64,000 nt of DNA from JAWOLE01 sp963815655. GTDB taxonomy: Bacteria > Acidobacteriota > Thermoanaerobaculia > UBA5066 > Gp7-AA6. The position numbers were made by a program, and so were the translations under genes. Below the pieces are notes generated by a model. It was not told the DNA's origin, did not search any database, and saw only the letters and a program-made list of their open reading frames with translations. Shown here piece after piece: positions 7,816 through 15,670 of this stretch. Within the stretch, counting starts at the first letter, position 1, and each line of letters begins with the position of its first letter. The stretch is taken from assembly GCA_963815655.1 (NCBI GenBank), contig CAWFHK010000001.1, positions 3,286,001-3,350,000 on the forward strand, read 5' to 3'.

Positions 7816-8733
7816 CTAGCCGTCTCGCCGCGTCCCCGCCGGGTCGTCGAGGTACCGGCGGGTGATCCCCGAATACGCGTCGATGCGCCGGTCGCGAAGG
7901 AAGGGCCAGTTGCGGCGCACGTCTTCGATGCGCGCGGGGTCGATCTCGGCGACGAGGACCTCTTCGCCGTCCGTCGAGGCCTCGGCCACGACGACCCCCT
8001 GCGGATCGGCGACGAAGGAAGTCCCCCAGAACTCGATGCCGGCGCCGCCTCCCTCGGGTTGCTCGAGCCCGACGCGGTTGACCGCGGCGACGTAGAGGCC
8101 GTTGGCGATCGCGTGGCCCCGCTGGACCGTCCGCCAGGCGTCGCGCTGCGCGGTTCCGTGCTCCTCCTTCTCGTGAGGATGCCAGCCGATCGCCGTCGGG
8201 TAGAAGAGGACGCTCGCGCCCGCGAGCGCCGCGAGCCTCGCCCCCTCCGGGTACCACTGGTCCCAGCAGATGAGCGTCGCGATGCGGCCGGCGGCCGTGT
8301 CGAAAGCGGGGAAGCCGAGGTCGCCCGGCGTGAAATAGAACTTCTCGTAGTAGGCGGGGTCGTCGGGGATGTGCATCTTGCGATAGAGCCCCGCGATCCG
8401 GCCGTCGGAGTCGATCACGGCCGCGCTGTTGTGGTACAGGCCGGGCGCGCGCCGCTCGAAGACCGGCGCGACGATGGCCACGCCGTGCCGCCGCGCCGCC
8501 TCTCCCAGGGCCTCCGTCGTCGGGCCCGGCACGGTCTCCGCGAGATCGAAGATCGCCGGGTCCTCCCGCTGGCAGAAGTAGCGCGACTGGAAGAGCTCCG
8601 GCAGGCAGACGATCCGCGCGCCGGCCCGCGCCGCTTCCCCGACCTTCGCCTCCGCCTTCGCGAGGTTCTCCCGCGGATCGGCGGAGCAGGCCATCTGGAC
8701 GAGCCCGATCGAAAACTTCTCCCGGTTATCCAT
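7816..8733 (-). CDS. aguB: N-carbamoylputrescine amidase
   Basis: 305-residue carbon-nitrogen hydrolase that converts N-carbamoylputrescine to putrescine, CO2 and ammonia. The nitrilase triad is visible as E46 (CLPELFQSRYF), K119 (LYRKMHIPDDP) and C156 (LICWDQWYPEGAR); the WDQWYPE and FYFTPGD strings are typical of AguB rather than of other nitrilases. Length matches the family (about 290-300). It is the first gene of the minus-strand operon aguB-aguA-D-serine-dehydratase-like. Biosynthetic arginine decarboxylase is not in the window, so agmatine must come from elsewhere in the genome or from outside. Confidence 0.92.
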   Translation of the reverse strand: MDNREKFSIGLVQMACSADPRENLAKAEAKVGEAARAGARIVCLPELFQSRYFCQREDPAIFDLAETVPGPTTEALGEAARRHGVAIVAPVFERRAPGLYHNSAAVIDSDGRIAGLYRKMHIPDDPAYYEKFYFTPGDLGFPAFDTAAGRIATLICWDQWYPEGARLAALAGASVLFYPTAIGWHPHEKEEHGTAQRDAWRTVQRGHAIANGLYVAAVNRVGLEQPEGGGAGIEFWGTSFVADPQGVVVAEASTDGEEVLVAEIDPARIEDVRRNWPFLRDRRIDAYSGITRRYLDDPAGTRRDG

Positions 8734-8775
8734 CAGGGGGAGCCTATCGCTGTTCCGCCGTGGCCCGCGATCGGG

Positions 8776-10239
8776 TCAGGGCCCGGACCCGCCGCGGTAG
8801 AACGGGATCACCTTCAACAGGAAGAACGCCGTTTCGTTGACGAACAGGACCGCCAGAAGAGTCAAGAGGCCGGCGTCCCTCCGCTTCCCTCGCGCAACCA
8901 GGCCCGCGGCGGGAAAGACGAAGGCCAGGGCCAGGAAGGGGAGCGCCGCGAAGAAGTAGCGCCCGTTGGTCGCGCGCATCCGGCCGTAGATCTCGTACGC
9001 CTCGAAGCTGTTGAACAGGTAGGCGGCCGAGAAGACGAGATAGACGAAGTGCGATCCGGCGAGTATTCCTTCTTCCGCCTCCCGTCTTCGGAACGCGAGC
9101 GGCAGGGCGAGGAAGGGCACGGCGGCGAGGGCGCTGTAAAGGGTCCGCTTGACGAGCTCGGATCCGTCCCCGGCCGCGAAGAGCCAGAAGAAGCAGAAAC
9201 CGAAGACGAGCGCCGCGGCGGTCCCCGAAAATGGACGGAAGGCGTTCGACGGCCGTCTCCAGAACCAGATCCCCGCTCCGATCGCGGCGGCGAGGCCGAT
9301 CAAGAGATACGGAGTAAGAAAGAAACCGGAAATCTGGAACCATCGGACGCTCCCTCCCCCAGTGCCCGTCCAACCGATCAGGCCGACGAAGTTCTTGAAC
9401 GTGTGATCGACCACCGGGTCCTCGCGCAGGTAGGAAAGGAAGGCCGCGAGGTGAAAGCGCTCGCCGGAGAGCGGATGGACCCGCGCGTTGCCGAGGAGCA
9501 ACCAGTGTCGCAGCGCCCAGAGCGCCGGCAGGGAGACGGAGGCCGCGCCGATGGCGGCCCATTGGATCAACCGCTTCCCCCCGGCGCCCCGGAGCCGGAC
9601 GAAACACAGGAGCCAGAGCGCCGCCGCGACGGGCACGGCCGAGAGCTTGACGGCGCCGGCCAGCGACAGCGCGGCGGCGGTCTTCATCCCGTCGGAAAAG
9701 AGGCCGGACCGCTCGAACCGGACCCAGCAAAGAGCCGCGAGGCCGCTCGCGAGCGCGAGGAGGATGTCGTGGTTGGTGCCCGAGGCCATGTGGCTGTACA
9801 TCGGCAGGAACCCCACGCCCGCGGCGGCCGCGAACGCGAGCAGGGGATCGCCGCTCGCCTCGTGGAACGCGAGGAAGAAGATCAGGAGGGCCGCCGCCCC
9901 GCAGACGGCCGAGAAAAGCCGCGGCGCGCGGTAGAGCCAGCGGGGATCGCGCGTGACCGCGCGCGCCGCCGAGAGCACCGGCGCCGCGAGAAGGTGGTAG
10001 AGGGGAGGATGCTGAGCGACCCAGTTGCTCATCGGAGACGCCGCTCCTTGGCCGCGCATCCAGTCCGCCACCACGTCCGGAGGCACGACGCTCCTTCCCG
10101 GCAGCGGAAGCCCCTTCCCGTCCGCGAGGTCGGCGACGATCGCGTAGTGCCCCGTCTCGTCCGGCACATCCCAGAGCGGCGTGACCCACAGCGCCAGCAC
10201 CACCGCCTTGACGAGAAAGAGTGCCGCGACCGCCGCCAT
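8776..10239 (-). CDS. GT-C-type membrane glycosyltransferase-like protein (DUF2142/ArnT-like)
   Basis: 487-residue integral membrane protein with about 11-12 helices. After the first helix comes WDVPDETGHYAIVADLADG, an acidic external-loop motif, then QHPPLYHLLAAP, both characteristic of polyprenyl-phosphate-sugar-dependent GT-C enzymes (GT39/ArnT/DUF2142). Such proteins transfer sugars from lipid carriers at the outer face of the inner membrane; donor and acceptor are unknown. The C-terminus ends with a short PFYRGGSGP tail. ATG 10239 is preferred because the longer open frame crosses a REP palindrome and the RyR gene; no strong ribosome site is seen. No other glycan genes flank it. Confidence 0.7.
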   Translation of the reverse strand: MAAVAALFLVKAVVLALWVTPLWDVPDETGHYAIVADLADGKGLPLPGRSVVPPDVVADWMRGQGAASPMSNWVAQHPPLYHLLAAPVLSAARAVTRDPRWLYRAPRLFSAVCGAAALLIFFLAFHEASGDPLLAFAAAAGVGFLPMYSHMASGTNHDILLALASGLAALCWVRFERSGLFSDGMKTAAALSLAGAVKLSAVPVAAALWLLCFVRLRGAGGKRLIQWAAIGAASVSLPALWALRHWLLLGNARVHPLSGERFHLAAFLSYLREDPVVDHTFKNFVGLIGWTGTGGGSVRWFQISGFFLTPYLLIGLAAAIGAGIWFWRRPSNAFRPFSGTAAALVFGFCFFWLFAAGDGSELVKRTLYSALAAVPFLALPLAFRRREAEEGILAGSHFVYLVFSAAYLFNSFEAYEIYGRMRATNGRYFFAALPFLALAFVFPAAGLVARGKRRDAGLLTLLAVLFVNETAFFLLKVIPFYRGGSGP

Positions 10240-10314
10240 CGTCCGCCCGATGACACGATCCCGGGCGTCGCCCCGCTCGATCAGGAATCCACCCCGGACC
10301 CGGGACAAGACCCG

Positions 10315-10349
10315 CCCCTCACCCCTTCCCTCTCCCGCCGGGAGAGGGA
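10315..10349. repeat. REP-like palindrome, inverse orientation
   Basis: CCCCTCACCCC precedes the palindrome CCCTCTCCCG (10328-10337)/GGGAGAGGG (10340-10348), so this copy is inverted relative to the one at 7776. It lies in the 175-nt gap between the RyR gene and the GT-C gene, both on the minus strand. Nothing else is recognisable in that gap. Confidence 0.8.
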
Positions 10350-10414
10350 GGCGGCATCCCGGCCGTGCGTCGCGGCGGCGTCGCGGCGGCGCCCTCTCCG
10401 CGCCGGCGCGGAGC

Positions 10415-10699
10415 TCACGCCTTCTCGATCCGGTAGCCGAGGGCCAGGATCGCCTTGATCGTCTCCATCGCCGTCGAGCGGTCGTAGTCCTTGTCGGCTT
10501 CGGAGAGCTCCTCATAGGGGACGAGGTTCGGGTGTTCCTTGCGCGCGTCGTCGCGGCGCGGGCCGTGGCTCCACCCCTCCGCGATGCGCTGGCGGGCCCA
10601 GTTTTCGTGCGTGTTCCTGGCGAGCAGCTCCGTCAGCGCTTCGATCGGACGGGGGAGGACGACGCCCGAGGTGTCGCGCGGAGCCGGCTTGTAGGTCAC
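10415..10699 (-). CDS. RyR-domain protein
   Basis: 94-residue protein consisting of a single ryanodine-receptor-type RyR domain: YKPAPRDTSGVVLP at the start, then NTHENWARQRIAEGW, HPNLVPYEELSE and the closing YDRSTAMETIKAILALGY. In animal channels these repeats sit on the cytosolic surface. Stand-alone prokaryotic versions are common and have been proposed in comparative-genomic work to take part in nucleotide-linked signalling; no enzyme activity is established. The start is GTG 10699, overlapping the upstream stop as GTGA, so it is coupled to the transglutaminase-like gene. Confidence 0.9.
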   Translation of the reverse strand: MTYKPAPRDTSGVVLPRPIEALTELLARNTHENWARQRIAEGWSHGPRRDDARKEHPNLVPYEELSEADKDYDRSTAMETIKAILALGYRIEKA

Positions 10700-11385
10700 A
10701 GGGCTTTCTCCTTCGGTTCGTTCGTTATACCAGCGGGCCGGCCCGTCTTTTCACCGGCGACGCGCCTTCCGACGAGGCCGGCGTCGAACATCCGGCGGTC
10801 CACCGGCGAGAGGCGCTTCTCGACGCGCGCCGGCAGGAGGCGTGTGTGGCGGATGCCGGCCAGGTAGTCGGGGATCGCCCACAGGTCCTCCTCGGAAGTC
10901 ATCCAGTGGATGGCGTCGAAGCGCGACAGGTCGACGGGGCGGGAGTAGCGGCGGAGCGTCTTCTGGCGGCGCAGATTGAAGTACGACTCGAAGTAGGAGA
11001 GGACGAGCGAGCGGATCGTCGGGTGGATCGCTTCGCGAAAGCGCAGGCCCGAGTAGTTCGAGCGGGCGATGGCGCCCCAGCCTCCGTCGCCGCGGAAGAG
11101 CGCCAGGACGTGGTCGTCGTCCTGGACCGCCTCGAGGTCCAGGACGAGCGGGCGATGCCCCTGCACGCGCAGGGCCGCGGCGGCGAAGAGCGCGCCGTCC
11201 ATGCATTGCACCGTCCGCTCGCGCAGGACCCTCCTGGCGGAGCGGCAGCCGGCGCCGGCCACGTCGTAGTCGAGACCGTCCAGGAACTTCTGGATGCGCC
11301 AGGGGGGAGTCAGTCCGGAGAGAAGCCTCCTCTCCCGGCGCGTCAGTCCGGCGTCCCGGTGTGGGCCCTCCTTGCGCTCGCGCAC
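10696..11385 (-). CDS. Transglutaminase-like (papain-fold) protein
   Basis: 229-residue cytoplasmic protein. TVQCMDGALFAAAALRVQGH places a cysteine at the start of a helix, as in the nucleophile of transglutaminase-like domains, and DDDHVLALFRGDGGWGAIAR supplies the His on the following strand and possible third residues. The C-terminal third (the FDAIHWMTSEEDLWAIPDYL region onward) is not recognised. Activity could be thiol protease, peptide-N-glycanase or transglutaminase; the sequence cannot decide. GTG 11385 starts the gene; its TGA overlaps the GTG of the RyR gene, an unusual partner pair. Confidence 0.65.
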   Translation of the reverse strand: MRERKEGPHRDAGLTRRERRLLSGLTPPWRIQKFLDGLDYDVAGAGCRSARRVLRERTVQCMDGALFAAAALRVQGHRPLVLDLEAVQDDDHVLALFRGDGGWGAIARSNYSGLRFREAIHPTIRSLVLSYFESYFNLRRQKTLRRYSRPVDLSRFDAIHWMTSEEDLWAIPDYLAGIRHTRLLPARVEKRLSPVDRRMFDAGLVGRRVAGEKTGRPAGITNEPKEKAL

Positions 11386-11478
11386 CCGCGGATTATGCCC
11401 GCGTTTCCGCGAGGGACTCCGCGCAAGGGGTCGCGCGCCGCGGGGCGCAATAGAATCGCGCGCGATGAAAGAACGGCG

Positions 11479-11913
11479 ATGAGCCCGCGGTGGAAAGCGA
11501 TTCTCTGCGCGGCGGGGATCGGAGCGGCCGCTCTGGCCGGCTGCCGGAAGTCACAAGTCAAGCACCCGCCGGCCGCGTCGGAGACGGCCCTCCATCCCCC
11601 CTTCGGGTACGTCGACACTCCGAGAGAGAACGAAGCGGTGACCTCCGGTTCCCGCGGCTACGGCTGGGCTCTCGATGATTCCGGGGTCAGGAGCGTCACC
11701 GCTTCGCTCGACGGCGGTCCGGCCGTGAAGGCGGAGCTCGGCCAGGGTTCCCCCGCGGTCAAGGGGGCGTACCCCACGTTTCCGGATTCGGACAGGGCCG
11801 GCTTCGTTTTCGAGTTGCCGTCGGTCGCCGCCGGGCCCCACCTCCTGGTCGTGACGATCACGGGGAAGGACGGCGGCAAGACGGAGCTCAAGCGGCACGT
11901 GCAAATCAAGTAG
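11479..11913 (+). CDS. Small lipoprotein with Ig-like/cadherin-like fold
   Basis: 144-residue lipoprotein. The signal peptide ends in the lipobox LAGC, making C22 the lipidated residue. The mature part has alternating strands (FGYVDTPRENEAV, GYGWALDDSGVRSVTASLDGG, FELPSVAAGPHLLVVTITGKDG), the pattern of bacterial Ig-like domains that follow a GWALD motif in many surface proteins. It is probably anchored in the outer or inner membrane facing the periplasm. ATG 11479 is chosen for the signal peptide; the longer frame upstream is antisense to the transglutaminase-like gene. Confidence 0.65.
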   Translation: MSPRWKAILCAAGIGAAALAGCRKSQVKHPPAASETALHPPFGYVDTPRENEAVTSGSRGYGWALDDSGVRSVTASLDGGPAVKAELGQGSPAVKGAYPTFPDSDRAGFVFELPSVAAGPHLLVVTITGKDGGKTELKRHVQIK

Positions 11914-11985
11914 CTCGGAATTCCGGGCCCAGGGTCCGGGTGTTCCGCTTTCGCTCCGGTGGCCGGAGAGGAGATACTTCGCGGC

Positions 11986-13065
11986 GTGCCGGACGCTGAT
12001 TTCTCTTTCGACGAGCGCCTGTCCTCGGCCGCGACGCTGCCGTCCTGGTGCTACAGGGAGCCGCGCGTCCTCGAGACGGAGCGGGAGCGGGTCTTCGGGC
12101 GGACGTGGCAGCTCGTCGGGCGCGAGGACCAGGTTTCGTCCCCCGGCCGGTTCTTCACGGCGGAGGTCGCCGGCGAGCCTCTCCTGGTCTCCAGGGGAGC
12201 GGACTCCCGCGTCCGCGCGCTCTCAAACGTCTGCCGCCACCGGGCCGGGCCCGTCGCGGCGGGGGAGGGGAGCTGCCAGGCCTTCCGCTGCGGCTATCAC
12301 GGCTGGAGCTACGCGCTCGACGGTCGGCTCGTCAACACGCCCGAGTTCGACGGGGTGGAGGACTTCCGCAAGGACGACCACGGGCTGCCGGAGTTTCGCC
12401 TCGAAGCCTGGATGGGCCTCCTCTTCGTGAACCTCGACGCGTCCGCTCCGGCGCTCCACGACACGCTGGAGGACCTGCCCGCGCGCCTCTCTTCCCGCGG
12501 CCTCGAAGCGATGCGGCCGGCGGCGCGCAAGGACTGGACGGTCGAGTGCAACTGGAAGGTCTACGTGGACAACTACCTCGAGGGGTACCACATCCCGATC
12601 GTTCACCCCTCTCTCATGAAGGAGCTCGATTACGCGCGCTACGTCACGGAGACGCGCCGGTGTTATTCCCTGCAGCACTCTCCGATCCGCGAGAGCGGCC
12701 CCGGGCGGCTCCAACGCAAGGGGAACGAGGACGAGGCGCTCTACTTCTGGATCTACCCCAACCTGATGTTGAACGTCTATCCCGACAACTTCTCGACGAA
12801 CCTGATCCTGCCTGTGGGCCACGAGCGCACGCTGACCGTCTTCGAGTGGTTCTTCCCCGAGCCGGAGAAGGCCGAGACGCGGGAGGCAATCCGGCGCACC
12901 GTCGAGTTCTCCGACGAGATCCAGCTCCAGGACATCGCGATCTGCGAGGCCGTGCAGAAGGGGTTGAAGTCCCGCACCTACGACCGGGGCCGCTACAGCG
13001 TCCGGCGCGAGAACGGCGTCCACCACTTTCACGGGCTCCTGTCGGCGGCCCTGCGGGGGGATTGA
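11986..13065 (+). CDS. Rieske non-haem iron oxygenase, alpha-subunit type
   Basis: 359-residue aromatic-ring-hydroxylating or quaternary-amine oxygenase alpha subunit. The Rieske [2Fe-2S] ligands are C83-x-H85 and C102-x2-H105 (CRHRAG...CGYHGW) with the normal 16-residue gap, and the mononuclear iron site is the YLEGYHIPIVH motif (H202, H207) with a later LQDIAICE aspartate. The GTG at 11986 is preferred over GTG 11959 because GGAGAGGAG lies at 11965-11973 between them. The protein resembles single-component-annotated Rieske enzymes of the choline/carnitine or stachydrine type. No reductase, ferredoxin or beta subunit is nearby, so electron supply must come from another locus. Confidence 0.85.
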   Translation: MPDADFSFDERLSSAATLPSWCYREPRVLETERERVFGRTWQLVGREDQVSSPGRFFTAEVAGEPLLVSRGADSRVRALSNVCRHRAGPVAAGEGSCQAFRCGYHGWSYALDGRLVNTPEFDGVEDFRKDDHGLPEFRLEAWMGLLFVNLDASAPALHDTLEDLPARLSSRGLEAMRPAARKDWTVECNWKVYVDNYLEGYHIPIVHPSLMKELDYARYVTETRRCYSLQHSPIRESGPGRLQRKGNEDEALYFWIYPNLMLNVYPDNFSTNLILPVGHERTLTVFEWFFPEPEKAETREAIRRTVEFSDEIQLQDIAICEAVQKGLKSRTYDRGRYSVRRENGVHHFHGLLSAALRGD

Positions 13066-13107
13066 GCCATCGCCGACAAGCCGGGCTCGAAGCAGCGGGC
13101 GCCCCTG

Positions 13108-13467
13108 GTGTTCGAGCACCGGTTGAGCCCGTTGCTGCCGCTGCCGGCGTTCCGAAAGCGCCTGGCGAAGATGGCGTCCCTCGGCTGCGCCCTGATCGCC
13201 GCCTCGCTCACGGTCGGGATGCTCGGCTACCACTTCATCGCGGGACAGTCGTGGTCCGACTCGTACTTGAACGCGGCGATGATCCTGTCCGGCATGGGGC
13301 CCGTCGGAGAGCTCAAGAGCACGGCGGCCAAGATCTTCGCCGGCTCCTATGCTCTCTACAGCGGCCTCGCCCTGATCCTCATCGCCGGCATCATCCTTTC
13401 CCCGATCGTCCACCGGTTCCTGCACAAGTTTCACCTGGAGTCGGCCAGGAAGGCGGGGGGAGAGTAG
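13108..13467 (+). CDS. Small two/three-helix membrane protein, unknown function
   Basis: 119-residue protein with hydrophobic segments near residues 24-44, 55-65 and 75-98 and a basic, amphipathic C-terminus (HRFLHKFHLESARK). The segment MILSGMGPVGELKS between helices looks like a re-entrant or pore-like loop, but there is no potassium-filter motif. GTG 13108 is the first plausible start; the same frame is open from 13069 (codon ATC), right after the Rieske stop, so the true product may be 13 residues longer. It probably shares the transcript with the Rieske gene. Not assigned to a named family. Confidence 0.55.
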   Translation: MFEHRLSPLLPLPAFRKRLAKMASLGCALIAASLTVGMLGYHFIAGQSWSDSYLNAAMILSGMGPVGELKSTAAKIFAGSYALYSGLALILIAGIILSPIVHRFLHKFHLESARKAGGE

Positions 13468-13526
13468 CAATCTCCTGGGCCAACGGGCCAAGCCCCGGTT
13501 TAGACTCTCTCGGCCGCCGCTCTTCT

Positions 13527-13560
13527 CCCTCTCCCGGCGGGAGAGGGCTGGGGTGAGGGG
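13527..13560. repeat. REP-like palindrome upstream of the OPT transporter
   Basis: CCCTCTCCC (13527-13535) pairs with GGGAGAGGG (13539-13547), followed by CTGGGGTGAGGGG. Same family and orientation as the copy at 7776. It ends 38 nt before the transporter start. Confidence 0.8.
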
Positions 13561-13597
13561 ATTCGTGAAGCGAATGCCTGCGGCCGAAAGAGGCTGG

Positions 13598-15598
13598 ATG
13601 GACGCACCCGACACGCGGTCCCTTCCCGAGAACGCCTACAAGACGCTCTCCCCGGGCGAGGTCTATCACCCGATCGTTCCCGCGCAGGCGAGCCTGCCCG
13701 AAGCCACCGGGCGCTCTGTCGCCTGGGGACTCTTCCTCTGCGTCATCTTCACCGTCGCCTCCGCCTATTCGGGCCTGAAAGTCGGACAGGTCATGGAGGC
13801 CGCGATCCCGATCTCGATCCTGGCGATCGGCCTCGCCCGCGTCTACAGCCGCCGCTCGACGATCCTGGAGAACGTCATCATCACCGGGATCGGCGGCGTC
13901 TCCGGCGCCGTCGTCGCGGGAGCGATCTTCACCCTCCCGGCCCTCTACATCCTGAAGCTCGACCCGCACCCGTGGCAGACGATCTTCATCTGTCTCGCGG
14001 GCGGGTGTCTCGGCGTGCTCTTCCTCATTCCACTCCGCCGCTACTTCGTGCGCGACATGCACGGGCAGTTCCCGTATCCCGAGGCGACCGCGATCACGGA
14101 GGTGCTCGTCACGGGGGAGAAGGGGGGCTCGCAGGCGAAGCTCCTCCTCCAGGCGACCGCGATCGCCGGCGTCTACGACTTCTTCGTGACGACATTCCAG
14201 GTCTGGAAGGAGTTCGTGGACCTGCGTTTCATTTCGGTCGTCCGGGACCTGGCGGACAAGGCGAAGATGGCGTTCTCCTTCGACGCGATCGGTTTCATCC
14301 TGGGGCTGGGGTACGTCATGGGGCTGCGCTCTTCGCTGCTGCTCTGTGCGGGGGGCGTTCTCGCCAATTTCGTCTTCGTGCCGCTCGTCTGGTTCATCGG
14401 GAGCCACCTTGGAGACACGGCCGTCTATCCGGCCGCGATCCCGATCGCCAAGATGACGGCCACCCAGATCTTCCGCGGCTACGTCCGCTTCATGGGAGTC
14501 GGCGCCATCGCGACCGCCGGCATCTTCGGCATCATCAAATCGCTCAAGATCGTCGCCGGCTCGTTCGGCATCGCCGTGAAGGCCTTCCGGGCCGGGGGAG
14601 AGCACAGCCTCGAGCGGACCGACCGCGACATCTCGGTCATGCAGATCCTCCTCGGGGTCGTCGTCAGCGCGATCGCGGTGGCGGTGTTCCTCGGGAGCCT
14701 CGGCGGGGGGACGAGCGTGCTCGGCATCGGCCTCGCGCTGACGATCGTCTTCTCGTTCTTCTTCACGTCGGTCGCGGCCAACGCGATCGCGACGACCGCG
14801 AGAAACCCGGTCTCCGGGATGACGATGCTGACGATCATCATCTCCTCGGTCGTCCTCCTGGAATTCGGCCTCTCGGGGCGGACGGGCATGTTCTTCGTCA
14901 TGGCGATCGCGGGGATGGTCTGCACGGCGCTGTCGGTCTCGGGGCAGGCGATCACCGATCTGAAGACCGGCTACTGGCTCGGCTCGACGCCGGCGACGCA
15001 GGAGCGCGTCAAGTTTCTCGGCGTCATCGCGGCGTCGGCCGCGGCCGGCCTGACGATCGTCATGCTGGCGAAGACCTTCCAGTTCGGGGAGGCCGTCGCC
15101 GGCGACACCCGCGTCGTGCTCGCCTCGCCCCAGGCATCGATCATGAAGGCGCTCGTCGAAGGCTTCATGAGCCGGCAGCCGGTCGCGTACGTGCTCTTCG
15201 GGGCGGGCGCCATGGTCGCGGTCGTCATGGAGATGCTCGAGGTCCCCGCCCTGACCTTCGCGCTCGGCATGTACCTGCCGCTGGAACTCAACACGCCGGC
15301 ACTCGTCGGCGGCTTTCTCGCCCATTTCCTCACGAAGCGTTCCGAGCGCGTCGGCGGCCCTGCCGGCCAGTCGATGCGCGAACGCGGCGTCATCATCGCG
15401 TCCGGGTTGATGGCCGGCGGCGCGCTCGGCGGCGTCTTCGGTGCCGCGCTGCGATTGTTCCCCTGGTACAAGGAAGAGCTCGTGAAAACGCCCTTCTACG
15501 ACAACGAGCCCGTCTCCCAACTCGTCAGCGCCGCCCTCTTCATCGCCCTCTGTGTCTACCTCTGGATGGGTTCCATGAAGAAGGAGAGGCCCGCGTAG
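13598..15598 (+). CDS. OPT-family oligopeptide transporter
   Basis: 666-residue inner-membrane transporter with about 14-16 helices, of the OPT family that imports oligopeptides or metal-peptide chelates with protons. Typical features are PEATGRSVAWGLFLC at the first helix, GLKVGQVMEAAIPISILAIG, HGQFPYPEATAITEVL and the later TARNPVSGMTMLTIII. ATG 13598 is chosen because AAAGAGG ends about 5 nt upstream; longer forms (ATG 13574, GTG 13553) would extend into the REP palindrome. In this peptidase-rich window the likely cargo is small peptides, an inference from context. Confidence 0.88.
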   Translation: MDAPDTRSLPENAYKTLSPGEVYHPIVPAQASLPEATGRSVAWGLFLCVIFTVASAYSGLKVGQVMEAAIPISILAIGLARVYSRRSTILENVIITGIGGVSGAVVAGAIFTLPALYILKLDPHPWQTIFICLAGGCLGVLFLIPLRRYFVRDMHGQFPYPEATAITEVLVTGEKGGSQAKLLLQATAIAGVYDFFVTTFQVWKEFVDLRFISVVRDLADKAKMAFSFDAIGFILGLGYVMGLRSSLLLCAGGVLANFVFVPLVWFIGSHLGDTAVYPAAIPIAKMTATQIFRGYVRFMGVGAIATAGIFGIIKSLKIVAGSFGIAVKAFRAGGEHSLERTDRDISVMQILLGVVVSAIAVAVFLGSLGGGTSVLGIGLALTIVFSFFFTSVAANAIATTARNPVSGMTMLTIIISSVVLLEFGLSGRTGMFFVMAIAGMVCTALSVSGQAITDLKTGYWLGSTPATQERVKFLGVIAASAAAGLTIVMLAKTFQFGEAVAGDTRVVLASPQASIMKALVEGFMSRQPVAYVLFGAGAMVAVVMEMLEVPALTFALGMYLPLELNTPALVGGFLAHFLTKRSERVGGPAGQSMRERGVIIASGLMAGGALGGVFGAALRLFPWYKEELVKTPFYDNEPVSQLVSAALFIALCVYLWMGSMKKERPA

Positions 15599-15670
15599 TC
15601 CTTCGTCGTGCACCAGGGCCGACCGCGTGCCTGGCGATAGGATCTGCTCTCACACTTGGAGGTGAGTCTC

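Noticed and set aside
7705..10458. 917-codon plus-strand open frame
   Set aside because: It runs antisense through the agmatine operon and the GT-C gene; composition is low-complexity Arg/Glu/Asp and it crosses REP palindromes.
11959..11985. GTG 11959 as the Rieske oxygenase start
   Set aside because: The GGAGAGGAG ribosome site lies downstream of it and points to GTG 11986 instead.
13391..15613. 740-codon minus-strand frame over the OPT gene
   Set aside because: Charged, Asp/Arg/Glu-rich shadow of a membrane-protein gene; no fold or start signal.
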